Shown: positions 25,501-38,207 of the stretch, piece by piece
Layout of the letters: each line of letters starts with the position of its first letter
Numbering within the stretch: position 1 is the stretch's first letter
Assembly (NCBI GenBank): GCA_903813345.2
Contig: CAIIXF020000001.1
Location: 28,759,915-28,823,914, forward strand
Length of the DNA: 64,000 nt
From: Owenia fusiformis
Taxonomy: Eukaryota > Annelida > Polychaeta > Sabellida > Oweniidae
Direction of reading: 5' to 3'
The notes under the pieces: generated by a model
What the model was told of the DNA's origin: nothing
What the model saw: only the letters and a program-made list of their open reading frames with translations
The model's database searches: none
Made by a program: the position numbers and the translations under genes

Positions 25501-28500
25501 GTGAACAATATCTTCAAAAACAGCACTTTATTAAAAACTTTCATTTTCAATTAAGCAAAGAGGTAAACAGGACTATGTTGATTGGCCAATAAGCTGAAGC
25601 GCTGCCTCATACAATTCCTACCAAATGCTGACATAATCAATTTTGTTTGGTAGATACTTTAAGGCTGTTTCATTAGCTAAAAGGTTTGAAAATCATTATA
25701 AAAGTAACCCTTTTGAATTAGAAAATAATCATGTTCTTTAAAACATTTGTTTCATTAACAAAGGACGATTCTCGGTTTGGAGAACAGTCCCCTACGCTAA
25801 TATTTTTTTTCGTGAAAAATATAGAAATATTACTCAAATTAAATTATGAATATTCAAAAGAGGACATTTAAATCTACAAGATGTAAAAATAACAAATTGG
25901 TCTGAAGCAGGGATAACGCTCAATTAAACCGATTCAATAAAATACAAGTTTCGATTTGGGGAAAGAAGTTCATCAGTGTACTGCGCTAATATTTTTTTGC
26001 GAAAAATCTAAAAATATTACCCAAATTAAATTATGACTATTCAAAAGAAGACATTCAAATCTATATTATGTAAAAAAATCAAATTTGTCCGAAGCAGGGA
26101 TATTGCTCATTTAGATTGATGAACTTTGTTCTCCAAACTGAGAATCGTCCTTTGATTAAAGTGGTCTAGAAATAAAAGATGGATAACATACATATTAAAT
26201 GTGAAATACTAAATGATTCTTAGATTAATATACCTTTCCATCCTTAAATCTGTTTTGTTTCCAACAACAACTAGAGGTACCCTGAAAAAGAAAAATCCAG
26301 TTATTCATAAGGCAAATCACAAATTTGATGTTTGTGTATCATGCGAGAATACTAATTCAGATATGCCAAGTGTGTCTCAGCCAATCAGCTTAGAGAATTT
26401 CAGTGCATTAATTCAAGGTATATGGTCTGAGCAGTACCATTATTGGTAAAAGAGTGACACCATCAAAGTGTATTATGATTTCATAAAGAACTGGAAAATT
26501 GCATTTTGTATAAAGGAGTGATAGATATTTGTATATTCAAATTTCAATGAAGAACCGTCTTTCATGTATTATTGGATTTATGCATTCATGCATGTACAAA
26601 TCCATCCTGATAATGTATATGGATTGCACCTACATGTATTACATGTACAGATTAGTACATACACTATTTATTTCTAATAAAGAATTATGCAGGATTCTTT
26701 ATTCCTTAAATAATGCACAGCTATTCAACAATTTTTATGGTCGACTAAGAATTCATTTTTTATATCCAGATTTCTATTCTGTTTTGCAATTATTGGCAGG
26801 GCAGAGGAAATATCCTAAATGCCTACTTATAATATAACTTACTGAGCTTTTCCTGTCATGTCTAGCAGTTTATCATGTATCACCTGTACCACTTCAAAGC
26901 TGAAAATAAAGGATATATGGAGATTAAGGTACACATTTTAAAGATGCATTATACCATAGGTTTCTCCCCTAGACAACCAATGATGTCCTATTGTTATTGC
27001 TCATATAATATCTCACATACGATGGATATACAGGGTGTCCAAAAAACAGGACCGTAAGAAAGTTGAATAATTCGGTCAATTTTGCATATTTTCCCTTGAA
27101 ATTGAAGAATTATTTAATTCATTCAATGAGAATTTTGTTGTGACCGTTTCATGATAATCTGTTGATTGTGTCAAAAACTACAGTACCTTACAAAAAATGC
27201 TCAAAATGGGCACTTCTTCTCTCTATGCACAAATGAATCCTGCGAACAGTTGTTAATGACCCTGACCTATACACATCAATGTGGATGGTACGAATTGGGG
27301 TATTTATTGCCCTCTTAAGATTGTTAGGGGCCTGTCAGTATACATATTGGCTTTGAGAAATCCCCAAAGATAAAAATCTGAGAGATTTAGATCTGGCGAA
27401 TAAACTGCCTATATGTTTTGAGTTCTGTGACAGATGAGCTGATCACAAAAGCATTGCTTAAACCATTGGTATTGGCTTGTTGAAACCACTGCTTATCTCC
27501 TTAGATGCCCCCTCTGATGCTTAGTGACCTCCAAAACTTAGTGAGAACTTGAATATACTGGTTCTTGTTCATGGGAAAGCACGTCCCCAGTCATCTTCGA
27601 ATCAGAAAGGACTGATGATTCCATGTTTCCTCATTGCCACCCAGGCAGTGCATTGTTCAGAATGCAATGAATGCTGTCACACTTCATCAGAAGAATGTAA
27701 GCCCCAGTAGCAATTGTTCTTGGAATAAACTTGTCCATACAAAAAGTAATGTGTGTAGGAGGATCATCAACAACTTTGTAGCCGGATTGAATCATGCATA
27801 GAGAGGAGAAGTGCACATTTGAGGCATCTTTTGTAAGGAACTGTAATTTTTGACTCAATAGGCAGATTATTATCAAACTTTCACAACAAATTTCACATTA
27901 AATGAACTAAATAATTGTGAAATTTCTAGGCAAAATATGCAAAACTGACCGAGTCATTTAACTTTCTTACGGTCCTGTTTTTTTTGGACACCCTGTATCT
28001 TGAGAATAACTTTTGGGTATATTATTACCGAAATACTGAAATAATCAACAGAACAACCAACCTCCAGAATTAAACACAATCGATTCCTCGGCTAGCGAGG
28101 GGAATCCCCATTGAGTCACACAAGCGCCAACAAGTGCCTTGAACCAAGCAGCCAATCAGGTTCATGATAAACAAATCCAACGACCAATCAGATAACAGGA
28201 GGACTTTCCTGGTATATTCAAACTTCATATTGAATTAATTTCCACGAAATAATTAGATCGGCCAGCACAATTGCAAAATTTACACTGAAAGAGGGGGATT
28301 TGGGACTTTATCTTTGGTAAGTAGTTAGGTGAATATGTTGTGAAACTCAATATGCAAAAAAGTCTTGATTGTGCTATCCTATGCAAAAAAAGCCTCTTTA
28401 AAGAGAATTGATACATGAATGTGTAGAATATTGGTACTCTATGGATTAAGTCTCCTTTCATAGTATTTACTTGCTTGATTCAGTTTATTATTAGGGTATA

Positions 28501-31500
28501 AGGAAAACAGTTGTAATATGGCCCCTGGAAGAATCAATTGAGAAGGGGACAGTTATTGCCGGGGTTCATAATATTGCTCTTTCACATATAGGTTCTCTTA
28601 TAACGTGAACCTTATCATCTCTACTGAAGTGAAAGTATGTGAGAACTAGGCTAGCATTCAATCTACATATTATGCATGGCAATTTTTTACAACAACATAT
28701 TTTTCGAATTGAATAATTTATTCAATAAAGGAAATCATCTGTATATTTTAACTAAAACTGAATGATAAATCCAGGGTTGGTATAGCAAATCCCATTGAAA
28801 ATCATGTTTTGCCCCTTTTTTCTTTCAGTATCTTACAATTACAGTCTGGGATATTCTTACCTCTGTTGTGAGTTCACAGAATACACCAGTACATAACCAT
28901 CTACATTCATGACGTAACCCTGGGGGACAATAGAGTACTCATCCTGAAATATTACAAACACAACAATTATGAATCTTGTGATATGAATGACAATTCATTG
29001 TGAGGAATAAAATTACATACAAAAAGAATGCTGGAATATTTAATGCAACGGGAAGTCATCAGGTTGGCAGGTTGGGATATCAGTTACCCATACACCTGAA
29101 AATTCCATGTATAATTTTAACAAATTTAACATGTTCACTGTTTTTCAGAAAATACCAGGTGGATAGGAGTACAATCCAATATTAAATCCAGTTTGTAAAC
29201 AGTGTATGCCCTTAGGATCTGAGAGCTGCCGGTCAAAATGGCATCATTGACCAGTTGCAATGTTATTTTCCTATATCTTGAGAAAAAATCAACTGGTCAG
29301 TATTAAAAGTAACCTGGTAACGACCAGCTGACCAGCCCTTAGGGCGTACCCTGTTTGTAAAAACAAAATACAGGACTTTCAATATCTCTTAGTATTGAGT
29401 GTCCAATTTGATCATACATTGTCATAAGTGTGGAAACAAATATATTTGATTGTTTTACACCACTGGTACCAATGAGTCCCAACCACAATGCTGTAAATGT
29501 TAGTTTAAACTCTGAGGTAACACAAACATATCTAGACACTAGACAGTTCCACAAAAATGTCAATATTGGATTGCAATAAAAAGAATTACCAAAATGTTCA
29601 ATTTAGGGTGTTTAATACATACGAAAGGAAATATTGAGAGGCGTTTATCATTTCTGACTTCATCTGAATATTGAACAACTTGAATTTATTTTATATTTGA
29701 CTGCAGCTACAACAAATAGAGCATTTTATCTTACTAGCACATAGTTGTACATGTACATGTACTTTTTTCCATCAATTGTAACAGACTAGTATTAGTAATC
29801 ATTGATCTCCTCCTCAGCCAGGAGGAACCAGTAAGTTCTACATTATCTTTATGAAAGGACAGTAGAGTACTACAGATGTATATCTATTTCAAGCTTTATT
29901 CCCATATAACAATATATTATACACAAATTTCAAAACATGGTGTTATTATGAAATGTCCTAGTTTTTGGAGGAATGTTACTATTGGGAAATAACTTGTTGC
30001 CACGCCAAACCACAAACAAACTCATGTTTCCTAGTGAAGAAAATATCATATAACAATTAAATCAGATGATCATTTCCTTGCTTCAAGGAAATGCTATGAC
30101 CTCATTCTGATTTTTTGACCTCATTTTGGTGTCATTGCCCGGAGTTGGAATTTTAACATGATGAATCATAATATCGAAAAGAAAGTAAACATGCCTTATC
30201 TTCTGCTTTGCTAAGAAATCAGTGGTAATGGCCACTCTGAAAAATTGACTTTCGATTTGACTTTGATTTACAAACGAGGATGCCTTTGCATGTTTTTAAG
30301 TGTGCATACAATAGAGGTTTTGCTATAGCTTTGAGTTATCATATTTCTAATGAGATTTTTGGCAGATTTGCATTTTGAAAAGTGAAGACATATTTTGTTC
30401 TATTTGATGACATAATTTAATTATGCATATAATATTCTAAACGAAGCAATTTGATTTTCATAGTTATTTTTTCTAAATAAATTCAACTTTCATTGTATTC
30501 TGGATACAATGCTATTAAAAATATCAAAAGTTGATTTTCTCTTTTAAATTTTAAGGTTAAGTCACCCTGTTGCTATATGTCAAAGCAATTTTACATTAAT
30601 CCAATATGAAAAATTTGATAAATTAAGAAGTAAGGTAACCTTAATCAGATTTTCTAAATAAAGAGAATAATATAATAGCTAGACCAAGTCTACTCCTGCC
30701 ATCTATCAATTATCTCTATAGCAAGTCCTCTATAGGAAGTAAAGCTATTATAGCCATTATATGTAGGCTCAACTAGCACAATAAAATATCCACTGCTACT
30801 TTTCCCAAAGATTAATGGGTAACAAAGATACATGTAGTATGAATTGCTCAAAATAGGACTCTATATAAAATCAGTACAATACAGGGTGTCCCGAAAGTAT
30901 GGGGCCCCCCTAGGAAGACATATACCAGTGTCGTCATAGTATGTGTTATATATCATTTGAAAGCTTATCCAAAGTTACATTGATTCGCCAATTATCATGG
31001 TTCAACTCTCAAATGTGAAAAAATTACAGGCATTTCAAAATTTAGTGTTTGGTCAAAATTAAGTTCAATTTTACACCAAATCACTAGTCAATGTGTCCTC
31101 CTGGGCCATCTTAACAGCAGCAATTCTTTTCGGGTCGGAGGGATATTGAGTTGGAAAAAGAGAATGGTGAGGGTAGAAACTCTTCTAAAGTCCCTTAACA
31201 GGTTTTAAGAGGGTTATAAAATCCCACACCCCTATTTGAAGGGCTTTTAAGGTCATATCTGAAAATAATTGCTGCTGTTAACATGGCCAAGGGGGGACAC
31301 ATTGACTAGTAATGTGGCGTAAAATTGAACTTTATTTTGACAAAACACTAACTTTTAAAATGACTGTAACTTTTTCCCATTTTGGAGTTAAACCATGATA
31401 CTTGGCAAATCAATGTAACTTTGAATAAGCTTTAAAATGATATATGACACATACTATGAGGACACTGGAATATGTCTGCCTAGGGGGGGCCCCATACTTT

Positions 31501-34500
31501 CAGGGCACCCTGTAGATGCCCATAAAACAGAATTTGTACAACCTTTTTAGAGTTAATTTCCCTGACATTCTCTGACATTTTAAAACCAATGTGATTGTAT
31601 ATGAAACCATTTAAATGTTATTTTGGTTATTTGTCATGATTGATTTTGTGAGACTCAGAAAGACACGAGAGAAAGATATGGGGAAAAATACTGAGATGTT
31701 CATCCTTTATGCACAGAATTCAATTAGCACATCCACAACATTTACTCATTCATAATTACTCATTTAAACTGACATTTGTCATGATTGCTTTTATGTTTAT
31801 TTTGATATTATTTCACAATTAAATATAATTGATGGAGTGACATATTCATTGATCTAAATGTTACAATGTCACATACACTCATATTTTGTAACCTACACTT
31901 ATATTTTGTCATCCCCCAGTTGAAGTTGATAATAGCGGCCCAGGAAATTCCACTAGTATAGTCTAATTATCTAAAATAAATTTTCAACAGAGCTGCGATT
32001 AGACTAGATATTGAACTCCTAGACCTTCCTGTAGATCTTCCCGAAACAAAAAGTGATCAAGAAAATTGTGATAACATCCAGACACTCATCTACAAATTGT
32101 GATAACATCCCGACACCCATTAACTAATTTTGATAACATCCTGACACCCATCTACAAATTGTGATATCATCCTGGCACCCATGTAAAAATTGTGATAACA
32201 TCCTGGCATCCATCAACAAATTGTGATAATATCTTTGCATCCATTTACAAATTGTGATAACATGCTGCGACTCATCTATGTACATGTGACAATATAAAAA
32301 TTTCATAAGTGAAAGTAACTAAAAAAATGTCATACAAATATTTAAATGGTGTCAGCATATCAAAGTACCGTATTCTCTCGAATGAGGCACAGTTCCAATG
32401 CACACCAGAATACCCTGACAACGGTAAACTCAGATACCATTGTTACAAATGGCGGCCACCGTCACGGGTTTGTATTCGATTTGATTTTCATTAACTGCAT
32501 GTTTCATAGAGCACCTAGATTGTGACTAGACTGTGTGCTCATTAGAGAGAAAACAGTATTCACACAGGATTTGACAAACAATTTTTCTAAGAATCTGATC
32601 ATCTTTAGCTAGTTAGATTACATTTTGTACAATTTATAGATGTCACTCTAGGAAAGTATAACCATACTTTTAAAATCAGTGAAATACAGTAGGCCTGGGG
32701 GGTTCACTCTAATATACCTCTTAATACCTATGTGCCGCGCCAAAGACCCCCTTTTTGAGCATTTTTTTCATGTCAATTTCCTCTCAAGATTGAAAGTTTC
32801 CATGTATACTTCCTCTCACCTATGCCCTAAACCAAAATTGCCCATGCTGCACATACCTACCCAAATTATTAAGAGTAAACCCCCGGGGAAATAGGGCCTT
32901 ACCTGACCGGCTGTATCTACTAACTGCAGCGTGTAATCCTGATTCCTCAGTCTGATGTTCTTAGTAAATGCTACAATGAAAGGATAATTATGAGAAAAAT
33001 ATGAAAAACAACCATATTCTCTCATATACATGTATGTATTGACAATTGTAAGTGAAAATATTTTGAACAGAAAAAGCTAAAATATGACATTTTAGTTGCC
33101 ACACCCATATTTTTTACATTCATTTCTCAAAATTCAGTTTTATTATGCCAAGCCAGAATACCCCTTCAAAATCACTTAATTGAAGTATCCAATAGCATAT
33201 GAATGAAGAATATGAAGGTATTTAACTCAGGATTTTCAAATTAGGAAAGTGCAAAACATTTACAAGTGTCAGTAAGACACAACAATGTCAGGCTTGTCAG
33301 ATGGGGGAGGTTAATACATACCTAGGAGTGGAATCATTTTTAAGTGGATTTAAATAAAATTTAATAAAGTAAATTAAGCGATCATAATAGAACTGAAATC
33401 AGCATATTTCTTCAAGTAAAAAATTATGAAACAGCACTTAAAACAATTAATAATTTCTTTAATATCTTATCATATTATATATCATATATTATTTACCATG
33501 GGCTTTCTAATTAAAAGCCCATGTATTTACATAGACGTAGCGTCTGCTATGCCTGGTACACACAGGCATACCAGATGGTTGCAATACACTCCAAATACAA
33601 CCAAACCTCAAAATTTTCTGGGAGGGACCCCTTGAACGCCCGTTATTGATTTTGCTTAACTCGTTTTCCTGTGGGTAGGCATACTACTCATAAAAATAGC
33701 GCTACAGCCATGTTTACTAAAGGTAAATGCATCATTTTTACTTACTGTTTTCAATAGTTGGATCATAAGAGTCCACAAACTGGCCTTCAACATACTGGAT
33801 GGTCAGTGAGGATTTCCCTGAAAAATGAAAATAGTATTTAGAATCTTTTCTTGTTCAAGAGGTTGTTCATAAGATATTTAGCTAAAAGAGGGGATCAAAC
33901 TATGTTGAACAACTAATGAGGTCAGGAGATGGGGAGGTTTTAACTATTTTACAGAACAGCATTCTGAGGATAATAAGGGCAATAATGATAATGGCGTTGA
34001 AAAATTCCTTTCATTTATTGTGATAAAAATTATATACAGATAGAATTTCAATGCATCATATCCCTTTAACATATTGATCCCAGATTCTTGTATGTTATTC
34101 ATGGGCTTTCAAGTGTTGAAAGCCAACGTAATACGAAGTTATAGATGACATTGCTTTAAAATTTAAAAAATGTTTATCTTATAGTTTCAAGCATGTTCCT
34201 GATTGATACAGATATAATTTATCTTTGAAACGAGACATCACATATCAGAATGGGCATGCGCTTTCTCTTGAAAGCTCATAATCTGAGCCATTTTGGAAAA
34301 CTAAAACAGCTTTGTTTACAAAACGTCCTCTCTGTAACTGAAATAGTCAAAGTTTATCCCACAAAGGCAATTCAAGCTTCTGTGCAATCAATGTAATTTT
34401 ACATGTATGTGTAATACTTTACAGAATAGATGTTTAGGAACAAGTATTGTTACACAAACAATGTAATTGAAAAATATTGGATAAGTGCCAATAATGTGAA

Positions 34501-34609
34501 TCACAAAACAACATTCATTGACCAATGTGGCATGAATGTTTTGAAAACAAAAGTACTTACCAACTGATCTAAATCCCATAATCGCTATCTTACGTTGCTT
34601 GGGTGGCAT
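19579..34609 (-). CDS. RHEB: RHEB small GTPase, complete, eight exons
   Basis: Minus-strand exons 34609-34561, 33817-33746, 32970-32903, 28943-28861, 26899-26843, 26281-26234, 24895-24814 and 19668-19579 have consensus splice sites and join in frame to 182 residues (human 184). The protein starts MPPKQRKIAIMGFRSVGKSS. The Arg at the third P-loop position is the RHEB hallmark that separates it from Ras. Switch I is YDPTIENTF, G3 is DTAGQDEYS, G4 is NKTD, G5 is ETSAKEN, and SFEVVQVIHDKLLDMTGKAQ matches the vertebrate helix. It ends C-V-I-S, a CaaX box whose terminal Ser predicts farnesylation and attachment to endomembranes, where RHEB-GTP activates mTORC1. The introns hold at least six repeat or transposon remnants. 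Its 5' end faces TOPBP1, and a copy of exon 1 lies upstream. Confidence 0.97.
20069..20571. mobile_element. MITE with three CACGTG boxes, in RHEB intron 7
   Basis: The ends TTTAAAGGACAACTGAAAT and the reverse complement of 20552-20571 are related inverted repeats. Inside, ATTGGCCCCCACGTGAT (20232-20248) is repeated inverted as ATCACGTGGGGGCCAAT (20393-20409), and a further GCCACGTGGGG lies at 20371-20381. It therefore brings three E-box (CACGTG) sites at 20241, 20373 and 20395. No coding frame. Confidence 0.65.
21304..21562. mobile_element. Short MITE with about 30-bp terminal inverted repeats
   Basis: TACAGTAAAGTTTTAAATG plus TTTGGAAC on the left matches the reverse complement of 21531-21562 with few differences. 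Length about 259 bp, AT-rich, no coding frame. Located in RHEB intron 7. Confidence 0.65.
22045..22130. repeat. CCAA/CCAG microsatellite
   Basis: A run of CCAA-type tetranucleotides, interrupted by CCAG units near 22070-22085. It explains the WLIG/WLDGW-type open frame on the opposite strand, which is not a gene. Confidence 0.9.
22868..23104. mobile_element. Half-copy of the palindromic element found at 46752-47170
   Basis: From GTCCCCAGCTGTGAGAAG through GAGGGACTCTGTATAATGG to GGTAGG..AAATTCAAATTAA, this stretch matches the right half of the element at 46950-47150 with scattered changes. The left arm is missing or decayed. In RHEB intron 7. Confidence 0.7.
24715..24770 (+). repeat. Degenerate TTGAA tail, possible 3' end of a retroposon
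   Basis: GAATGAATAAATTGAATTGAAC followed by TGAATTGAATT is the kind of pentamer/hexamer tail that ends many invertebrate LINEs and SINEs. No reverse-transcriptase sequence is recognisable upstream. Confidence 0.4.
25757..26158. mobile_element. Inverted-repeat element with an internal direct duplication
   Basis: The ends AAAGGACGATTCTCGGTTTG and the reverse complement of 26124-26155 form terminal inverted repeats of about 30 bp. Inside, a roughly 120-bp segment (from about 25793) is repeated directly from about 25982, both copies running from CGCTAATATTTTTTT to GAAGCAGGGATA. It lies just downstream of RHEB exon 5 and ends about 75 bp before exon 6 in the direction of RHEB transcription. Confidence 0.75.
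27031..27995 (-). mobile_element. Decayed mariner/IS630-type transposon with transposase relic
   Basis: Flanked by TA on both sides, with roughly 60-bp terminal inverted repeats beginning CAGGGTGTCCAAAAAACAGG. On the minus strand a broken frame at about 27310-27410 reads YSPDLNLSDFYLWG and then FLKANMYTDRPLT, the end of the DDE catalytic domain of IS630/Tc1/mariner-type transposases (usual motif SPDL.P.DFFLWG). Stop codons and frame changes show it is dead. It sits in RHEB intron 4, in the same orientation as RHEB. Confidence 0.85.
30882..31512. mobile_element. Palindromic MITE, TA target, CAGGGTGTCC ends
   Basis: TA-flanked, 631 bp. The ends CAGGGTGTCCCGAAAGTATG and CATACTTTCAGGGCACCCTG are inverted repeats, and the symmetry continues inward almost to the centre (for example ACTAGTCAATGTGTCC near 31083 against GGACACATTGACTAGT near 31293). 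It shares its first ten bases with the decayed transposon at 27031-27995, so the same transposase group may have moved both. In RHEB intron 3. Confidence 0.85.
32065..32280. repeat. Minisatellite of about 34 bp, six degenerate units
   Basis: Repeats of TTGTGATAACATCCTGACAC followed by CCATCTACAAA with point changes. In RHEB intron 3. Confidence 0.85.
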
Positions 34610-36660
34610 GATTGTGTTCCCTAGAATAATCAGTAAATAAAAATACTTGAGTTACACCACTGATTAACGTATTCAATAGAATAAATGTCTAAAATATGAG
34701 ATTTTTTTAGATTTTTCACATTTTTGTCAACACAGGAAGTTCCTTTTGCACATGCGTAATTGATATCTATGAATCCTATAATGTCATAAGGCCCCTGTTT
34801 GGGTACTCTTATGTTTTACAATAAGTTCACTATTAAACAAAACAGAATATTCACATTAAAGAAATTAATTAACTATACTGAACAATTATAATACAATGGT
34901 ATTTAGGAAGATATTTTCTCTGATATTCGGCATAGAAATGTTAATAATTTTTGGTGCTGCAATATTTACAGTCGGAGCTCCAGTAGAAGAAACCGGATAT
35001 GGCGGGTTCTGCAAATTCAAACAGGTTCGTTTTTGTATTTTGAAGTTTGTTTGCAGTTTGTTTAAGTTAAATCGAATCCATCAGATGAACTCCTTGGGGA
35101 ATCAGTTCACCATATTTCTAAAAATAATTATTGATAGACTTGATTTATTGTGGAGAACTTAAAAGCAAGTAAGGATCCTTCTCTATTTTTATTTTCAATT
35201 TTTGAATGAAAATTTGAATGAAATCAATGTACGATAACGAATAGATTCACGATCACAGATCCGGAGCCAGATCCAGCCCCTTTTGGAAGTAGGCTCAAAG
35301 GATAAATGGGAAGATAAGATACAAGGCAAAAATGCTACATCAAAAAAATGACCACCCAAAAATATGACCCTCGTACTGACCTTTATATTTTCCATCTGGT
35401 AGACATTGATTGATCAATATTTACCCTGTAATCTCTTCTTTTTGTATTAGTTTGAATGGTTGCATGATATCAATTATTGACGCTGTAAATCAAATTTTCC
35501 CGGGACATTTAAAAAAATTCAAATACATTAGATCTAGATCAATAAATGAAATGGTTCTATCGTCGTAGGGTACGACAATTAACTATCGACAATTTCAAAC
35601 ATGATAACCTAACTTACTTCGAGGGTATGACAAGAAAGATAGATCTCTCAATTTCTGAATATGAATATTTAAGACCCCTTAGACTCTCATGTGCGGTCAT
35701 CCTAATTATCGCACAAGTTGTCCTAATTAGATCGTTGTGTTTTGATTGTCATTTCATGGTACTTTGTACAATTTACTGTTTATAATAAAGATGTAACCAT
35801 AAAAAATGGTTGTATTTTATTATGGGCTTTTCAACTCTTGGAAGCTCATGTATTTATATTTATATGATATATTGTTTCTACAATATTCATCAACTTCATC
35901 AATTTATTTCTTGCATTGGATAAATCATTAAGAGAAATGGTGTTGAGCATGTGCTAGTAACACTGGTTTAAAAGAGGAAGGTGTATATTTTAGCTACATG
36001 TATTTAGGAGAATCGTGCAACAATTAGGACTAAATCCCATAATCGCTATTTTACGTTGCTTGGATGGCATGATTGTGTTCCCTAGAATAATCAGTAAATA
36101 AAAATACTTGAGTTACACCACTGATAAACGTATTCAATAGAATAAATATCTAAAATATGAGATATGTGATAAATAAGGCCATTTCCCCTGACTTACCCCA
36201 TACAGATACATCAAAGTTCAATGGAAACTCCTTACTTCATGTTGAGGTAATTGTCCATTGTATAATTTGAGACCCCCGGGTTGAGACCTATACCTAGAAA
36301 GATCACATAGACATGGTCTGAAGAGATCAAGATTTATGGTTGTTAATTCCTTTCTTGTCCCTGTTGGTATACGCTAGGTGTATAAATATTTCAAGCTGCT
36401 CTGATGCGGAGGAGATCACAGGGCTAATATACACACATTTTATTAACAGGTAAAAATAGATGTAATGATGACAACTCAAGATACCATCCCCATGGTTATT
36501 GTATGCCAAAAAACTCTTGGGGATAACAAACTAACGACTAACATTGGATGAAGAAAATTAAATTGACTTTTTATTTCACATACTATAACTTGTAACTGAA
36601 ATTTGTTATATGCAAATTTTACAGAAAACTGGGCAGTATTTGTAATTAAAGTCCAGCAGA
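34610..36660. other. Divergent intergenic region between RHEB and TOPBP1
   Basis: This should hold both promoters. I see no TATA box at a convincing position. An open stretch from ATG 34896 encodes a hydrophobic, signal-like N-terminus and could splice at 35024 (CAG/GTTCGT), but no following exon was found, so I do not call it a gene. A copy of RHEB exon 1 lies at 36030-36163. Confidence 0.5.
36030..36163 (-). pseudogene. Duplicate of RHEB exon 1 start and its upstream DNA
   Basis: Positions 36030-36163 align without gaps to 34569-34702, with four differences in 134 bases. The copy contains the ATG and the first 13 codons (Pro3 becomes Ser) but stops before the exon donor. Read on, it enters unrelated sequence, so it cannot make a P-loop. 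It is in the same orientation as RHEB, about 1.46 kb upstream. Confidence 0.9.
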
Positions 36661-38161
36661 ATGGCAGAGGGCAGTATGGGCTGCTACTTTGTACAGCCAA
36701 ATGAGGGAACATGCTCAGAGAATTCTCAATTAACATTCAAGGTTGGTATGCCATTTGTCCATTAACATATTTTATACACAAAGTCTGTATGATGTCCTTT
36801 CAGACCTCACCAATTTATTCAATTTTCAATTTATTCATGAAAATTGCACGAGGATCATTACATCAGCTAAATGCAAAAATTGGGATTTTGAATTCACAAG
36901 GACATCCTATTAAGTATGTACATGTGTCTCTCATAGGTCGGCATCGGCCAGGCACTGTTTAATTTTTATGTATTGTTTAATGTTATATTATGTAAACAGT
37001 ATCTGTTATAGTGCGTGAGACATAAATAAATAAAAATACTACTACTGTACTGTATAGTTGTTAAATAACGCAGATGCGAGTAAGTAGTTACCAGTTTCGC
37101 CACCAGGTGGCTCGTTCGGGTCAGATAACATGGCGGGTATAGTAGAAAGTTCCCTTTAACTTAAATTACATCTGTATTAGTGGTTCAATTGTTATATAAC
37201 CCTTATGTATCTAATTGTTATGCAAATCAAGTAAAAGAAAATGTTATCTGTCCAATACAAGAAAAGATATTTCACTTTTTGTGATTTTGTAACATGGGGT
37301 CTATGAGGAATCAACCCGAGCTAGAAGTCACATTTTCAAAAAAAATTAAATTTTCAAAGTTTATAAACAATTTTTGAAACCATTTTTCTAGACGTACTTT
37401 TACATGTAGATTTCAAATATGACATCACTTTGACTGAATTTTGAATATTTAATGACGTAAATCGAGATTATTTCTATTCGCATCTAGTCTATTGTTACTC
37501 ATTTACAGATTTTTTGATATAATCTAAATTGCAGTATAAAATTTTGTTCAAACCTCTACCATATATTTTGGGGTTTTAAAAATTGATTTTATTTTACAGG
37601 TTGCAGAAGAAAAAATGTTGGAACCCAAATGGATAAATGAAAAGGACTGTTTCGACTTCAAGACCAAACTTAAAAACACATTTTTTGTAATTGACCCATT
37701 TGGGGGAGAAGCATATGAACATTTGAAGAATTTGGGATGCAGGTTTGTAAAAAATACTTTCACTTAAACTTTATTGAATAAGCTAATATTGTTACCCAAC
37801 TTATGTGAATTGACTTTTGAATACAGATTGAAAGCTGAAATATTTTTATTGCACATTTTATTATAGATTTATTTTTATTCTGTTGTCAGAATTCCATGTA
37901 AACCACTCACCTATTCATCTTGAAATTTGAACTTTTGCCAAGATCTGATATGCTTTTGGGCATGCTGGGTAAAATACTTAGAGACATTTTGAATTTTTTG
38001 ATATAAAGCTTTGATGTTTATCACTTTATCACTGACTGTGGCTTGTTTTATTTTTTTCAGAATCCTTGGACCACATGTAGTTTTATGGGCCCTGAACAGT
38101 TTACAGGTAAAAACAATTCATTTTAGATGAGAGCTTCCAAATAAATTGACCAACATTTCCT

Positions 38162-38207
<46 letters not shown>

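Noticed and set aside
32065-32280. Regularly spaced repeats resembling a CRISPR array
   Set aside because: The units are contiguous degenerate minisatellite copies without unique spacers, in an intron of an animal gene.
34896-35162. Open frame with a hydrophobic, signal-like N-terminus (MVFRKIFSLIFGIEML) in the RHEB-TOPBP1 gap
   Set aside because: A possible donor exists at CAG/GTTCGT, but no partner exon or domain was found; hydrophobic frames arise easily in AT-rich DNA.
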